From the NCBI RefSeq assembly GCF_017591435.1, contig NC_059297.1:5899171-5963170 (forward strand): DNA of 64,000 nt. The letters run 5' to 3'. Origin of the DNA: Portunus trituberculatus. Its lineage: Eukaryota; Arthropoda; Malacostraca; Decapoda; Portunidae. Positions 24,601-48,980 of the stretch are shown here, in pieces. The translations under genes and the position numbers were made by a program. Each line of letters begins with the position of its first letter. The stretch's first letter is position 1. The notes beneath the pieces are model-generated. The model ran no database searches and was not told the DNA's origin. It saw only the letters and a program-made list of their open reading frames with translations.

Positions 24601-27049
24601 CCCCAAGATATTGATGAATTTATAATTTCAGATCTCAGAACATGCATTTACATAGTTTTCATTTTTTTGAGGAAAGCAGCAGTTAAGTAGGTTCTTTATG
24701 TTTATATGTATTATGTTAATTTAGTCTTTCAGCAGCTCCTTTATAACCAAACATTTCCTTGTAGAGTAAATATATATGATTCAACCTGTCACTATATTGC
24801 AGTATTCTTTGCCATTCCCAGGTGATCTCATTGGAAAGTTTTTGGCAGTGTGCAGCTTGACCCCCATGGCAATTATTGTTGGTTTTGTGACATTAATTTT
24901 GTTTAGAAGAGATCTACACACAGTGAGTATATGTTTGTTATTATATTCTAAACAACAGTTTCAGTAAAGAAAATTTTGAGGAAAAATTATTGAAATTATA
25001 TAATCTTTCTCAACAGTCAACACCCACATACAGTTTAGTGTGTCCTCTTCCATCATTAGTCCTCTGAAATATTTAGAATCTATCTGTAGCAAAAGTTGGT
25101 AATGGCATTGGAACAATAAAGGAAGTTACTCAACCTTATATGATATCTATATCTGCCATCTTCTGATACTTGTTCTGCATATATTTCATAAAAGCTGACA
25201 ATTTATTTTCTTTCCATGGATTTATTCTATTTTATTTTATTTTATTTAGTTTTTTATTCTTCTCTGCAGATCACATTCTTTGTTGGCGCTTTAATAAATG
25301 AAGGAATCAACCTGGTGTTGAAGAACATCATTGCAGAGCCTCGGCCAGTGCAGCGGGGTGGACTCTATACTGAATATGGAATGCCATCATCCCACTCACA
25401 AATGATGTGGTTCTTTGCCAGTTATTCTGTCCTCTTCTTAATATTTAGGTTGGTGCCAATTAATAGACTTTACACACATCTTAGCAATGATAATACTTAA
25501 TGGAGATATGTATGTTCTAGTATGGGTTGTGTGCTTGTTTAGTCTGGAGAGAGTTGTCAAAGGTACAAATCAGTAACATCTCAAACAGTTTAGTGTTTGT
25601 TGAATATTTAAGTTGTGCACTAGGACACTCTCAGAGTTACTAAGCATATGTTAAGTCTTGCATGAATTACTGTTGTAATTATTGGAGTAATTGTTGTTTA
25701 TGTTTTCCTAGGACAAATTGTTTGACGAAGAATACAAAGTATTGCATTTAACCACCTGTTAATATTTTTTTTTCTTTTTTTTAATAGATGAAAATTATGG
25801 CAACACATATTCTAAAGATATTTGTTAATTTTCATCATTATTTTTCAGGTTACACCACATCAGTAATTATGTGATGGAGCTGTTGTGGAAGGTGCTCGTA
25901 GCTGTCGGCCTCATCACTGCGGCTGCTATTGTTGCTTACTCCAGGTGCTGCTCTCACTTAGTTAACAGCACATGAATGTAGGATGTAATATTCATTAAAG
26001 AACATAGAGGAAGTTAATAAATCCTTAATTTGTTGGCAATCATTTCATTAGGTTTTATAGCTTCCCTCAATCCAAAATCCTCTGAACTACGAACAGACTA
26101 GTAAGAAAAATTAGACAATTGATAAATTCTTACCAAATCTGAGGACTTGAGGATAAGTAAAAATATCTGACATGATGAAGCTGAGTGTCACATGCTACTC
26201 ACCTATAAATTGTAACTGTACCATTGTCAAAAAAAAAAATATTAGGGAATGCAAGATATAATAGTCATTTTCTTAATTTGGTGTTTTCTTCACTTATTGC
26301 ATCAGTATCACTTTTCTATAGCAAGAGGATGTTGCAGTATCTAACCTGACATTGTTGCTGCAGAGTGTACTTGCTGTATCACTCATGGGCCCAGGTATTG
26401 CTGGGGGCCATGGTGGGGATGCTGTTAGGCTGTGGCTGGTTTGTGGTGGTCCATGTTCTCTTCACTCCACTGTTCCCCACAGTGGCATCCTGGTGAGCAT
26501 CATGTAGGAGGCACACTGAAATTATAACTACTGTATCTGGGAAATGTCTTGTCATAATATTGTTGAGAATTAGAACTATGATAAGGTATTCATATTTTAA
26601 GGTGTGTTATTTGATATATACTTTACTATGAAAATTGTTCATACTTGAAAAATAGAATAATTACAAAATATGTACTTTTCCATGAGGATTTTTTATGTGA
26701 AATGTATTATGAACAATATGTGAACACAGGAGTTTAAGTGATTACAAGATATTTCTTCTTTCAGAATATTTGAGAGTGTAAACTAGATCACGAGAGCACA
26801 CATACCTGAGAATTGAAGTAGAGTAATTACAAGTTACTTACATATTTCTTTTCTGGAGTGTTTTGAAAAAATACTTTTACCTTAGTACTTAGATTATCAT
26901 AGGATGTTCATTTTTTCAGGAGTGTATGTGAGAGGCTGATGATCCGAGACACATCCCTCATCCCTAACATTCTGTGGTTTGAGTACACTCACGCACGCAC
27001 CGAGAGCAGAGCAAGAAACCGCAAACTTACCTCCATGAAAAGTCAATGA
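21659..27049 (+). CDS. DOLPP1: Dolichyldiphosphatase 1, 6 exons
   Basis: Exons 21659-21713, 24822-24922, 25270-25448, 25849-25944, 26364-26492, 26920-27049; GT-AG throughout, phases consistent, 229 aa against about 238 in human. The enzyme removes a phosphate from dolichyl pyrophosphate on the ER lumenal face, recycling the lipid carrier for N-glycosylation. PAP2-family motifs are visible: KNIIAEPRP (Lys70, Arg77-Pro78), MPSSHSQ (91-94) and SRVYLLYH (Ser143, Arg144, His150), with several hydrophobic segments between. The Asp usual after the last motif in PAP2 enzymes is Gln154, as I recall for DOLPP1 orthologues, so it is not a defect. Conserved ends also match: YVEYPNGDLIG at the start and RDTSLIPNILWFEYT near the C-terminus. 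No AATAAA was seen shortly after the stop. Confidence 0.95.
22164..23555. mobile_element. Foldback-type TIR element, copy 1, split by a Tigger insertion
   Basis: Long terminal inverted repeats (about 100 bp, begin GCGCTCTTAATATACACATC) enclose a short internal minisatellite with ATAATAAATGGAGGAA units. A 10-bp direct repeat AGACTTAAGG lies at 22154-22163 and 23556-23565. The right TIR is interrupted after its inner part by the Tigger derivative at 22566-23541; removing that plus one TA restores a TIR matching the left arm. Without the insert it is about 414 bp. The arms match the copy at 45182-45459. Superfamily not assigned. Located in DOLPP1 intron 1. Confidence 0.8.
22566..23541 (-). mobile_element. 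Tigger/pogo-like DNA transposon derivative, copy A
   Basis: Flanked by TA (22564-22565 and 23542-23543), with termini CACTCGATCCTC and GAGGGTTGAGTG. On the minus strand a frame ending at 23039 starts MLPKPSKPVKRNQKALPL and continues KLELIQKLENGTSVAKLCEE, the CENP-B/psq-type N-terminal helix-turn-helix of pogo transposases. The DDE catalytic region is absent, so this is an internally deleted, non-autonomous copy. Confidence 0.85.
23814..24135 (+). mobile_element. tRNA-derived SINE, family A, copy 2
   Basis: Same unit as 11523-11832: A box GTGGCGTAGTGGATAATG, B box-like GGTTTGAATCCC, the TGGTTACACTCAAGATGAGC body segment and an A-rich tail after TTACCG. In DOLPP1 intron 1. Confidence 0.75.
24150..24450 (+). 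mobile_element. Putative second SINE type
   Basis: Directly follows the SINE A tail. It has an A box-like GTGACACAGCGAGTAGAG and a B box-like GGTTCAAGTCC about 50 bp later, then a unique-looking body. No second copy is visible here, so assignment rests on the pol III-like boxes. Confidence 0.4.
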
Positions 27050-27420
27050 CATTTGTGGTAATCTGTTAGTATTTGTGCTGTTGGTTTCCTTGCAGTTTGA
27101 TATTATTTGAGCATAGTTCCAATTTTATGTTTGTTTTAGTCATTGATTTGTCTATTTTATTATTATTACTTTTCATTACTTTGTCAGTAAAGCCATAGTT
27201 TGCAAGAAATTTTTATGTTGATTATGTTTTATTTAATTATTCAGTGCTTATTCAGAAGTTACGGTACTTTTGTTCCTGTATGTGATCCCTGTTGCCCATG
27301 AATGTCAATAGACTGCCACTATATAAATTTAGGATGTTCATCAAATTGTAGTATTTATTACTGATGTTTGACAAAGTATTCATAAATATAGACTATGCAC
27401 CAGTGAACTGTAGACAGGAA

Positions 27421-27886
<466 letters not shown>

Positions 27887-27936
<50 letters not shown>
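27887..27936. repeat. (AC)n between two SINE copies
   Basis: 3' tail of SINE B copy 1; copy 2 begins directly after it. Confidence 0.95.
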
Positions 27937-27938
<2 letters not shown>

Positions 27939-28217
27939 GCATAGTGTAGTGGTTAGCACACTCGGCTCACAACCAAGAAGGCCCAGGTTCGAGTCCTGGG
28001 TGCAGTGAGGCAAATGGGCAAGCCTCATAATGTGTAGCCCCTGTTCACCAAGAAGCAAGTAGGTATGGGATACAATTTGAGGGGTCGTAGCCTCGCTTTC
28101 CTGATGTGTGGAGGGTGGCATGGTCTTAGCCCTACCCAAAGATCGGTGTATGAGCTCTGAGCTTCCTCAGTAATGGGGAAGACTGGCTGGGTGACCAGCA
28201 AGCAACCAGGAATACAC
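27937..28217 (+). mobile_element. (AC)n-tailed SINE, family B, copy 2
   Basis: Same head and body as copy 1, more diverged, ending GGAATACACATTG without a long (AC)n. It sits immediately after the tail of copy 1. Confidence 0.8.
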
Positions 28218-28219
28218 AT

Positions 28220-30460
<2,241 letters not shown>

Positions 30461-30468
30461 TAATACTA

Positions 30469-30708
30469 TAGTAAAACCTCACTAACTTAGAGGGCCAATT
30501 TGACTTAATCAAAACCCAGCACTGCATTTCAATTCCATGTCTGCAAGATGTTCAGTATGTCTCCTGCAGTATGCTTCATGTCCAAACTGCCTACTGATAT
30601 CCCTTTAGCTCTTTGTTTCATGTATTGTATGTAGAGAAATTTGTTGAAGTTTTCATGTTACTCCTTCCAGGTCCTTCCTTAAAAAGTGTCTGACTTGAAG
30701 TTTTACTG
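30469..30708. mobile_element. Pogo/mariner-type MITE
   Basis: Inverted termini TAGTAAAACCTCA and TGAAGTTTTACTG, flanked by TA on both sides (30467-30468, 30709-30710), 240 bp, non-coding. TA target and TIR style fit Tc1/mariner/pogo. Confidence 0.55.
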
Positions 30709-31444
30709 TAGTTCGTGTAGGTGGCAGTATTGTCATTTCCATGTCACAGGTACAGTGTAGGCTTGATGACACATCTAAGATTATAAGAAAATAAGGAGAC
30801 TAAAAAGCCAGCTGACTTACACAAGGTAACTCATGATTACTCAAAACTTACCATCAGCCATCATCATCCATGAATTTATCCTAATTCCTCTTTTAAGTCC
30901 TTTTAAGACAGGCAGCCTCTTCTTGAATCATGTTGTTCTTGTGATTGCAGTCACAGAAAAGGAAGAGCAAAGAAAATTAGATACTATGAATTTTTGGCTA
31001 ATAACAGCCTGTAATATTTGTGCAGTGCAAAGAGAAATTAATTTTTTCTTGTTTTCTCTAGTTTTTATTCTTTTTATTTTGGTATGTTCATTTTAACTGA
31101 TGCTTATATATCTTTTTTTTTTTTATTAATTGTGAATTATTGCTATATTTCTACTTATTTGTTTATGTATGTATTTCATATGTAAAGTGAGAGGACTGAG
31201 AATTTTCTCGTCCATATCTGTATTCCTAGAAAGAGACAATGCTTGCTGTCTTGTCTCAGCCACCCACCTTGAGAGGGAATATCAGTCTGCTGTGTGGATA
31301 GATAGGTTTGTTAATTTTTTACTTTTTTATTAATTTATTCTTTCGTTTATTGATTATACTAACTATTTGCCACTTGTGTACATAGTTTGGATTGTTTCTG
31401 GTCTCACAACAAATGACCCAAGTGATTCCATAGACACAGACAGA

Positions 31445-31450
31445 CTGTTG

Positions 31451-31518
<68 letters not shown>

Positions 31519-31530
31519 ACACACACACAC
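31445..31530. repeat. (AC)n upstream of SINE copy 3
   Basis: Dinucleotide tract with one ACAT interruption; SINE B copy 3 starts at its end. Confidence 0.9.
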
Positions 31531-31808
31531 CGTAGTGTAGTGGTTAGCATGCTCGACTCACAATCGAGAGGGCCGGGTTCGAGTCCCGGGAAGCAGCGAG
31601 GCATATCGGCAAGCCTCTTAATGTGTGGCCCCTGTTCACCTAGCAGTAAATAGGTACGGGAAGTAAGTTGAGGGGTTGTGGCCTCACTTTCCCGGTGTGT
31701 GGAGTGTGTTGTGGTCTCAGTCCTACCCGAAGATCGGTCTATGAGCTCTGAGCTCACTCCGTAATGGGGAAGACTGGCTGGGTGACCAGCAGGCGACCAA
31801 GGTGAATT
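31531..31808 (+). mobile_element. (AC)n-tailed SINE, family B, copy 3
   Basis: Head GTAGTGTAGTGGTTAGCATG with CTCACAA loop, B box GGTTCGAGTCCC and the shared body; 3' end AGGTGAATTACACAC into (AC)n. Confidence 0.85.
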
Positions 31809-31826
31809 ACACACACACACACACAC

Positions 31827-32114
31827 GCCCGGTAGCTCAGTGGTTAGAGCGCTGGCTTCACAAGCCAGAGGACCGGGGTTCGATTCCCCGGCCGGGTGGA
31901 GATATTTGGGTGTGTCTCCTTTCACGTAGCCCTGTTCACCTAGCAGTGAGTAGGTACAGGATGTAAATCGAGGAGTTGTGACCTTGTTGTCCCGGTGTGT
32001 GGTGTGTGCCTGGGGTCTCAGGCCTATCTGAAGATCGGAAATAATGAGCTCTGAGCTCGTTCCGTAGAGTAACGTCTGGCTGTCTCGTCAGAGACTGCAG
32101 CAGATCAAACAGTG

Positions 32115-32116
<2 letters not shown>
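31827..32116 (+). mobile_element. (AC)n-tailed SINE, family B subtype with near-complete tRNA head
   Basis: The first 72 nt fold almost as a tRNA: acceptor GCCCGGT/GCCGGGT with two wobble pairs, D stem GCTC/GAGC, anticodon stem-loop CTGGC-TTCACAA-GCCAG (CAC, Val-like) and T arm CGGGG-TTCGATT-CCCCG, one base short between acceptor and D stem. The body shares CCTGTTCACCTAGCAGT with the other copies. Ends into (AC)n at 32117-32176. The head differs from copies 1-3, so the same body carries two tRNA-like heads. Confidence 0.8.

Positions 32117-32176
<60 letters not shown>
32117..32176. repeat. (AC)n tail of SINE copy 4
   Basis: About 30 repeat units ending the SINE at 31827-32116. Confidence 0.95.
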
Positions 32177-32178
<2 letters not shown>

Positions 32179-32179
32179 G

Positions 32180-32350
32180 CTGGTCATCTACTGTCAGATT
32201 TAGGGGTCACTTTTTCATTGCCTTGTTGCACACCTGTTCTCAGGTTTATGAACAGGGCATTTAGCCTGACTGGAGGCTTAATTCAATGGTCTCTTAGTTA
32301 CCTGGCCAGAAACTCAAACCCCACACCTCTTGGTTGTGACTTTTTACATA

Positions 32351-32442
<92 letters not shown>

Positions 32443-35240
32443 ATGGCATTTGACTTGTGTGCAAATATGCACTACACACAGATGGTAATACAGTTTTTTT
32501 TAAATGAGGTAAATTTTTTAACATGCTGTATAAAGGTTGTTATATGTATGTAATTTTATGATAGACTATTTGCCAGTCAGTCGCACAACAAGTCAAGTCA
32601 AATTAAACATGTTAATTGAAATGTGTAGAAATTAAGTATACATTTTTTAAACATCTTAGTTAAAAAGATTATAGAATTTCTATAAATTAAAATGGAAAAT
32701 TAAGTTGAGACGTTGTAGTATTTGCATGGAAAACAATAACATTATTGTCATTGGTTGAGGGACCTGCATTTAATGTCCATGTAGTTAAATGGTTGTTAAT
32801 GAGTGGCAATATCAAAGAAAGTTTCTGCCCACTGAGTATCACCTGGATAAGTTTCAAGGTTATTCAGTTTTGCATTTGCTGAATGCTTCTTTTTATCCCA
32901 GAGGATATTTCTCAGTGGGTACAGACTTGGGTGCAGTAATAAAAGTTTCCAAATATACTGTTGTTAGATATTATATTGGTTGTAATAAAGTAAAGAGATA
33001 TGGTTATGGCACTTCACTTGAACTCCCTTATCTATCATTAGTGAATTGACAGTTTGAGTGACGTTATAGGATTCTCGACCATGGGACACATGCATTAGTT
33101 TTAAAAGTCATTATTGCTTTTCACACATTTAAGATGACCATCACTTATAACTTTTGCATCCCAAAGCCACACTGTTGTGCTGTTAAGGGAACACTGAGTC
33201 TATAGGAAGCTAGTCTTTGGGATATTACTCCATTCTGAATTGGGAGTTCCATTTGCTTCCTTTTATGTGGACAGGTGAGATGATGTGAATGGTAGACCAC
33301 AGGTGGACAATACAAGAGGTGAAGTGATGTCACAGTAGAATTCACTGTGGCAGACAGGTGAGGTAAAGTGAGTGAGGGTGAGGTGAGTGAAGTGCCAACA
33401 CAAGATCATGGTAGAATTCATGCTGTGATAGACTGCATGATATATTAGTATCCCAACTTTTCCCTCTTATCTTTTCAGCATAGCCATACTATCTAAATAA
33501 TTTTCATCCATTCCAGCACTTACATAAATGCTAATAAATCTCTTGTTGACTCACTCCTTTCACCCTTCCATCTTGTCACTCCTCACACCCTCAGATAAGT
33601 CATTTTCACAGCATGCATTCTTGACTTTTTTTTTTCCACATCTAGCACCTTATAACGATTTTTTTTTTTTTTTTCTCAAATCCAGCATCTTACAACTAGA
33701 TAACAACACACACACACACACACACACACACACATCTTATTCTAATGTCAGGCCCATGTGCTCTCACAAACATCCTGTGTTCTCAACTCACTTCCAGGCT
33801 CAACAGTGATAATGAAAATGGCATCACAAAAAAATCCATTTATATACAAAAATAGACATTTGTTTTTGCCTTAGCGTACTAATGTATTATCACAGACATG
33901 TTTCCGATATTTTATAGCATTATATGAAAAAAGAGCATAGCCTGAGCAAGTTTTGATAAATAAGTCCCATTAGACATTACAAACTTCTGATGTAAAGATA
34001 CAAGGTACAATTAAACATGTTTGCAAATGAAACATTAGAAATAATCAACCACAGTAATAATTACTTAGAGAAATAAGTATTATGTAAGATTATATAAAAA
34101 AAAATATGAATCAAAATCTGCAGTGGCATTGATAGAACCTAGAAAAGATTAACAGTCTTGTAAGTGACAGAGCAATCAAATGTTGAGAAAGATACGATAG
34201 TTATATGAGTATGTTGCTGATTTGAACTACAAAAAGAAACTGGCTCGTGATGTATGATTAATATAGGAACTTAATGTGGACAAATGGCTTTTTATGCAAG
34301 GGAAATTACAATGTTAAGACCTCAACTTATCTAAACTAAGGAAGAAGGTAGGGAAAGATTCAGCTTTCCAAATACATATATGTAGAAGCAATGACATCTC
34401 GAATGGTCTAGATGGTATTCACAGCACAAGAGAAAGGTCTAAAACTAAACTAGAAAAAAAGTCAACTTCACTAAAAGGCAACATGAACATGGTTCAAATC
34501 CTTTTGTCATAAACATAATGTAGTAACGGGCATTCAAGGCCAACTAATATTCATTTGGGCCTTAGTGAGCACTTGGTAAATTAGTGGAATCACATTTATC
34601 TTTACTGTCCCACAAAAGTTTATCTTTTGCAATCATATTTTGTGGTCAATTAATCCTGCCTTCACAATGATTTTTCAGTGTTTACACACACACATACACA
34701 TACAGATACCAACTGAAGGTATTAGAAATTGATGCTCATCAACATAAATAAAAGTAAAAAGTTGAATTACCATGAAATAAGTAAAATTCTTCCAAATAAA
34801 ATATGGAGCATAATGAAGTTTACATGACATAATACTTTAAAAAAAGTACCATAATATACTTATTCAACAAAACTGATTTGAGAGAATCAGGGCAGTCACA
34901 CTTCACTGAAATTGCAATTCAATTGTTGAAGACCATTGCAGGAATGAAAATATGATTCCATAAAGAAAAACAAAATATTATTTTTGGCATTCTGTTAGTA
35001 CTAACCTGAGAAGATTGATAAGGAAATAAAAAAAAAAAAAAAGAGAGAATAGACAAATTGACTTTTAAATAGAAAAGTGAATGAATGGAAGACTAAATAA
35101 TCAGGTTGTTAGCACTTAGTGAACTGGAAACTTCAAAAGATTACACAAGTTTATGGATAGGGATGATAAGTGGATATGTGTGTCTTATATGGGGACTGCA
35201 AACTTGTAAGCTCAGTGACTTCTTCCAGGTCCCTTTATGT
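32180..35240. other. Intergenic sequence, no gene seen
   Basis: Contains a (TA)n tract at about 32356-32438 and (AC)n at about 33706-33734. An 86-codon frame at 32789-33049 resembles no family I know and has no splice context. The right part should include the RAD9 3' UTR. Confidence 0.5.
32356..32438. repeat. (TA)n microsatellite
   Basis: About 83 bp of uninterrupted TA. Confidence 0.95.
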
Positions 35241-35250
35241 TCTTAAACTA

Positions 35251-45695
<10,445 letters not shown>

Positions 45696-45964
45696 GTTGT
45701 TGTTGTTATTAGGGCTGCGACAATAACCGGTGATGGTCACTCACAAGTTTCCTCTACATTTGTTTGTTTACCTTCCCACAGAGTTACGGGCCTATAAAAT
45801 ATCGACATACATTTTATGATATACTTTCATTACTAAGATGAAATCACATATGTCAGTTTTTCAGAGTTAAGTATTTAGTTTTTTTATCATCTTTTGAAGC
45901 ATTAGAAGATAATTCAGTCATACATTTTTTTTTTAAAAGCCGACGAGTCTTTCAAAACTTCATG

Positions 45965-46316
45965 GGCATATAACATATAACATAAATAATAGGATAACAA
46001 AGGGCCACCAGGGCCCATCTAGGTTATCCTGTATCAGTCGCACAGCGACCTCGTCATCAGTACTTAAAGATACACTTACAAGTACACAATACATTATATA
46101 CTAATTATAAATATTTGGCCCATTAACAGGGCTAAGTCCTGCAGCGAACTCCTCTACAATCTGTGATCCCCATAAATGGGGATCATGTCTTGTTTAACTA
46201 TAGTACATTTCTTATAAAAACTATCACGCAGCGCTATACATAATTATAAATCTAATAAATTTAAGTGCTTATCTAATATGTTTTTAAACATTTTCAAACT
46301 AGTGCTATTCCCTACG
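45965..46316 (-). mobile_element. CR1/L2-like LINE, 3' part (split copy)
   Basis: On the minus strand the frame reads NSTSLKMFKNILDKHLNLLD and stops, followed by a 3' UTR ending GGATAACCTAGATGGGCCC, then TTATTTATGTTATATG. This is the typical C-terminus, GGATAAC stem and short-repeat tail of CR1/L2-group LINEs. The upstream coding part continues at 47906-48175; the Jockey-like copy lies between. Confidence 0.75.
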
Positions 46317-47905
46317 AGTGCTAGCTCACAGGGGCAATGGTGTGGGTATCCCAGTGCTTAGGATGTTCTACATTTCTGTTATCAGGGCTTTGATAGACTA
46401 TGCTGCTCCAGTCTTGTTTCGGTATAGTCCAACACAGCTGAAACCCCTTGAGTACATTCACAATGAGAGCATGAGAGTAATCTTAGGCTGCCCCAAGACT
46501 GCAAAGCTTGAAGTTCTCCGAGCAGAATTGGACCTCCCCACCATTGTTTGTCGAATACAGGAAATCACCTGCCGTGCACTGTGTCGGATGGCATATAATG
46601 GTGCCAGCTAACCCTTGCGTTCCCTTGCCCACCTTCATGCTAACCCCAGGGCCCCTGCTAACTCTTACTTGAGACAGCTTTTAACATCACTAACCAAATT
46701 TGATGTCCTTGACTCCTACCTCAATGTTGTTACCACCTCTGGTTCCCCCTCTTGGAGACCTCACAAAGTCAGTGTAGATATAGAAAAACTTGCTGCTCCT
46801 AAACCACATGAACTTAAAGATTTAAAGATCTTTTTATGCATAAATTGTCTAACTACTCAAGGGTGCAGGCTGTACATGTTTACTGTGATGGTTCAGTGGA
46901 TGGCAGCAAATCTGGATGTGGCCTGTTCATCCGCAACTACACCTTTCCCTCTGAATACACTGACACTGAGGTGTCCAAGAGGCTTCCTGACAACCTGTCC
47001 TCTACAAGGGCAGAACTATATGCCATGCTAGAAGGTTTACAAATTGTCCTTCCTTTGGGGAAAGATGTTTACTTTTTTGTTGATAGTCAGGGTGCCTTAT
47101 ATTCATTGTTGTCTCCTTCCCCTGCTGATTGTGATCTCATCAACAAGTGTCTTGGTGTCATTGATCTCTTGGAGAGATAATCTCAGAGTATGTTTCACCT
47201 GGGTGCCTTCTCATGTTGGCATTTCCCATAATGAAAAAGCTGATGTTCTTGCCCGTCACTCCCTTACTGAGGACATTGCTGACTGTCCTGTTGAACACAC
47301 TTATAATAACATCAAGGGTCAGCTTAAATGTCATGTTTGTAGCACCATTGCTCATAACCTTGACACTTGTTATGGGAAAGGCAGTCTCAGTTCAGTCCAT
47401 TATGTACATGTCTCCCACACCAGCAGTGTCACCTATGGCAGGAAGAGTGCCACCCATGACCTTGTTGCTATGCGTCTCAGGCTGGGTTACAGGTACTATT
47501 GGGAGGTCAGTGGGGCTGCTGCTATGCCCTGTAAGCTGTGTCACAGTCCTGCAGGGCACACACTTGCCCACTATGTCATGGAGTGTCCCTTGCTGGTGCA
47601 TTTCCGCCCACAGGGGAACTGGGACCTGCCACCAATGATAAGCTAGTTCTTCAACAATGACATCATAACATAACATAAATAATAGCTGGTTCTTCAACAA
47701 TGACATCATCCCTGCCATCCTCAAGGATTTCCCACTTTTTGCTCCACCTTTGTAAATAATGTAAATATACTTAAGGTTATTTATTTTTGTACTGCAATAC
47801 ATTAGTTTTCTATGAACATTTGTTTTGGGGATGGGTGGCAGGCTCCTCCCATCTCCTTTGTTGTACTTTTTTTTCAACAATAAACTTATCAAATCAAATG
47901 AAATC
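46317..47905 (+). pseudogene. Jockey/I-type LINE: RT thumb and RNase H domain, 5'-truncated
   Basis: Frames read VLAHRGNG, FYISVIRALIDYAAPVLFRY and RVILGCPKT (post-RT region). An in-frame TAA follows at 46609-46611, then a frameshift near 46830 leads into RNase H: AVHVYCDGSVDGSKSGCGLF, STRAELYAMLEGL, FVDSQGALYSL, a second frameshift near 47180, then WVPSHVGISHNEKADVLARH. The D, E, D, D catalytic set of RNase H is visible. A Cys/His tail (CKLCHSPAGHTLAHYVMECP) follows. The original C-terminus WFFNNDIIPAIL lies after a small insertion at 47667-47683. The 3' end is an (ATCAA)-like repeat at about 47890. Inserted into the CR1-like LINE. Confidence 0.85.
47641..47709 (-). mobile_element. 17-bp CR1 tail insertion with 26-bp target-site duplication
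   Basis: 47641-47666 and 47684-47709 are the same 26 bases with one difference (AGCTAG / AGCTGG). Between them lies AACATAACATAAATAAT, which matches the 3' terminus of the CR1/L2-like LINE at 45970-45995. Confidence 0.8.
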
Positions 47906-48175
47906 AACCCTCTCTGGCAATGCATTCCAGAAGTCTATCACCCTATGACTAAAAAAAATATTTTCCTATATCTAACCTGCAGCCTTGCTTTCTAATCTTC
48001 CTGCCATGATTTCTAGTCCTACTTCCCTCCTCTAAGGTAAAGAAAGATTGCACATCTATGTAGTTTGTATCTGAGAACATTTTAAATAACTTGATGGCAT
48101 GTGCTAAAATGTTTTTGTGGTCTGCAGGCTGAACACTCTAGTCTCAGTGGGTCTTTTTGTTTGATTATTTTTGTT
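47906..48175 (-). mobile_element. CR1/L2-like LINE, coding part (split copy)
   Basis: Minus-strand translation shows SRTRNHGRKIRK, LDIGKYFFSHRVIDFWNALP and ERV, the HRVIDFWNALP-type block that precedes the C-terminus of CR1/L2 proteins. It continues at 46316 after the Jockey-like insertion. Confidence 0.75.
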
Positions 48176-48846
48176 ACCTTTGACCAGTTATCTCCTTTCA
48201 TATAACAAAAAAAAAAAGAAAAGTATAAAACATCATAATGGAAGAGGACACTAGACGTTCAATTGACTACCATATTAAAATAAAACAACTGCATATATAA
48301 AATGTTTCACTCACAACAGAAAATAATATTTTAACATGATATAGAAGTTTAATTAAACGATTATATATTATGTAGGTAATGGAGGTCAATATAAAAGCTG
48401 AGTTGATTGTTATGACTGGGGCAGGAGGCGGGGAGGCGTCTGCTGGGTGGCGGCTGTCAGGGCGCTGTGAGGCCTTATCTTTGTCACAGCGCCGGTCCAA
48501 TACTGCCCCAGGTAAAACTTAATACGGGCCCTGCATCTCAAATTACATTGCCGGTAGTCTTGAGAGTAATTTGCGATACTTGGAAAGATCAGGACGTGAG
48601 TATTTTTCCAGTAGTGTCATAAAATGTAGAGATGAATAAGTAGCGTTGTGTTGTCACGAGCCGTATAACACCATAGTTTTCTAGGAACGGACTTGCATGC
48701 ATTATCAGGTCAAGAGTCAGTAGTCGATCTTGCGCTGTTTGTTGGACTAGTTGATCTATCACACCTTGGCAATGCGTTAATAAATTGTTGCAGACTTCAA
48801 TCTCAACGTATGAGGTACTGCTTATTAGGACCAGGCTAATTCGGAC

Positions 48847-48919
48847 CAGTGTTGCCAAATCAGATTTTTAAAATCCGCCAGATGGATCCAAAATCCCGCT
48901 AGATTCCGACAAAAAACTC

Positions 48920-48980
<61 letters not shown>

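Noticed and set aside
31827..31898. Functional tRNA-Val gene
   Set aside because: The fold lacks a base between acceptor and D stem, and it is fused to a SINE body with an (AC)n tail, so it is a SINE head.
32789..33049. 86-codon plus-strand frame as a new gene
   Set aside because: Length is within chance for AT-rich intergenic DNA, with no recognisable domain or splice partners.
46836..47180. Host RNase H gene
   Set aside because: It is flanked by LINE RT and Cys/His tail sequence, with frameshifts on both sides, so it belongs to a retrotransposon.
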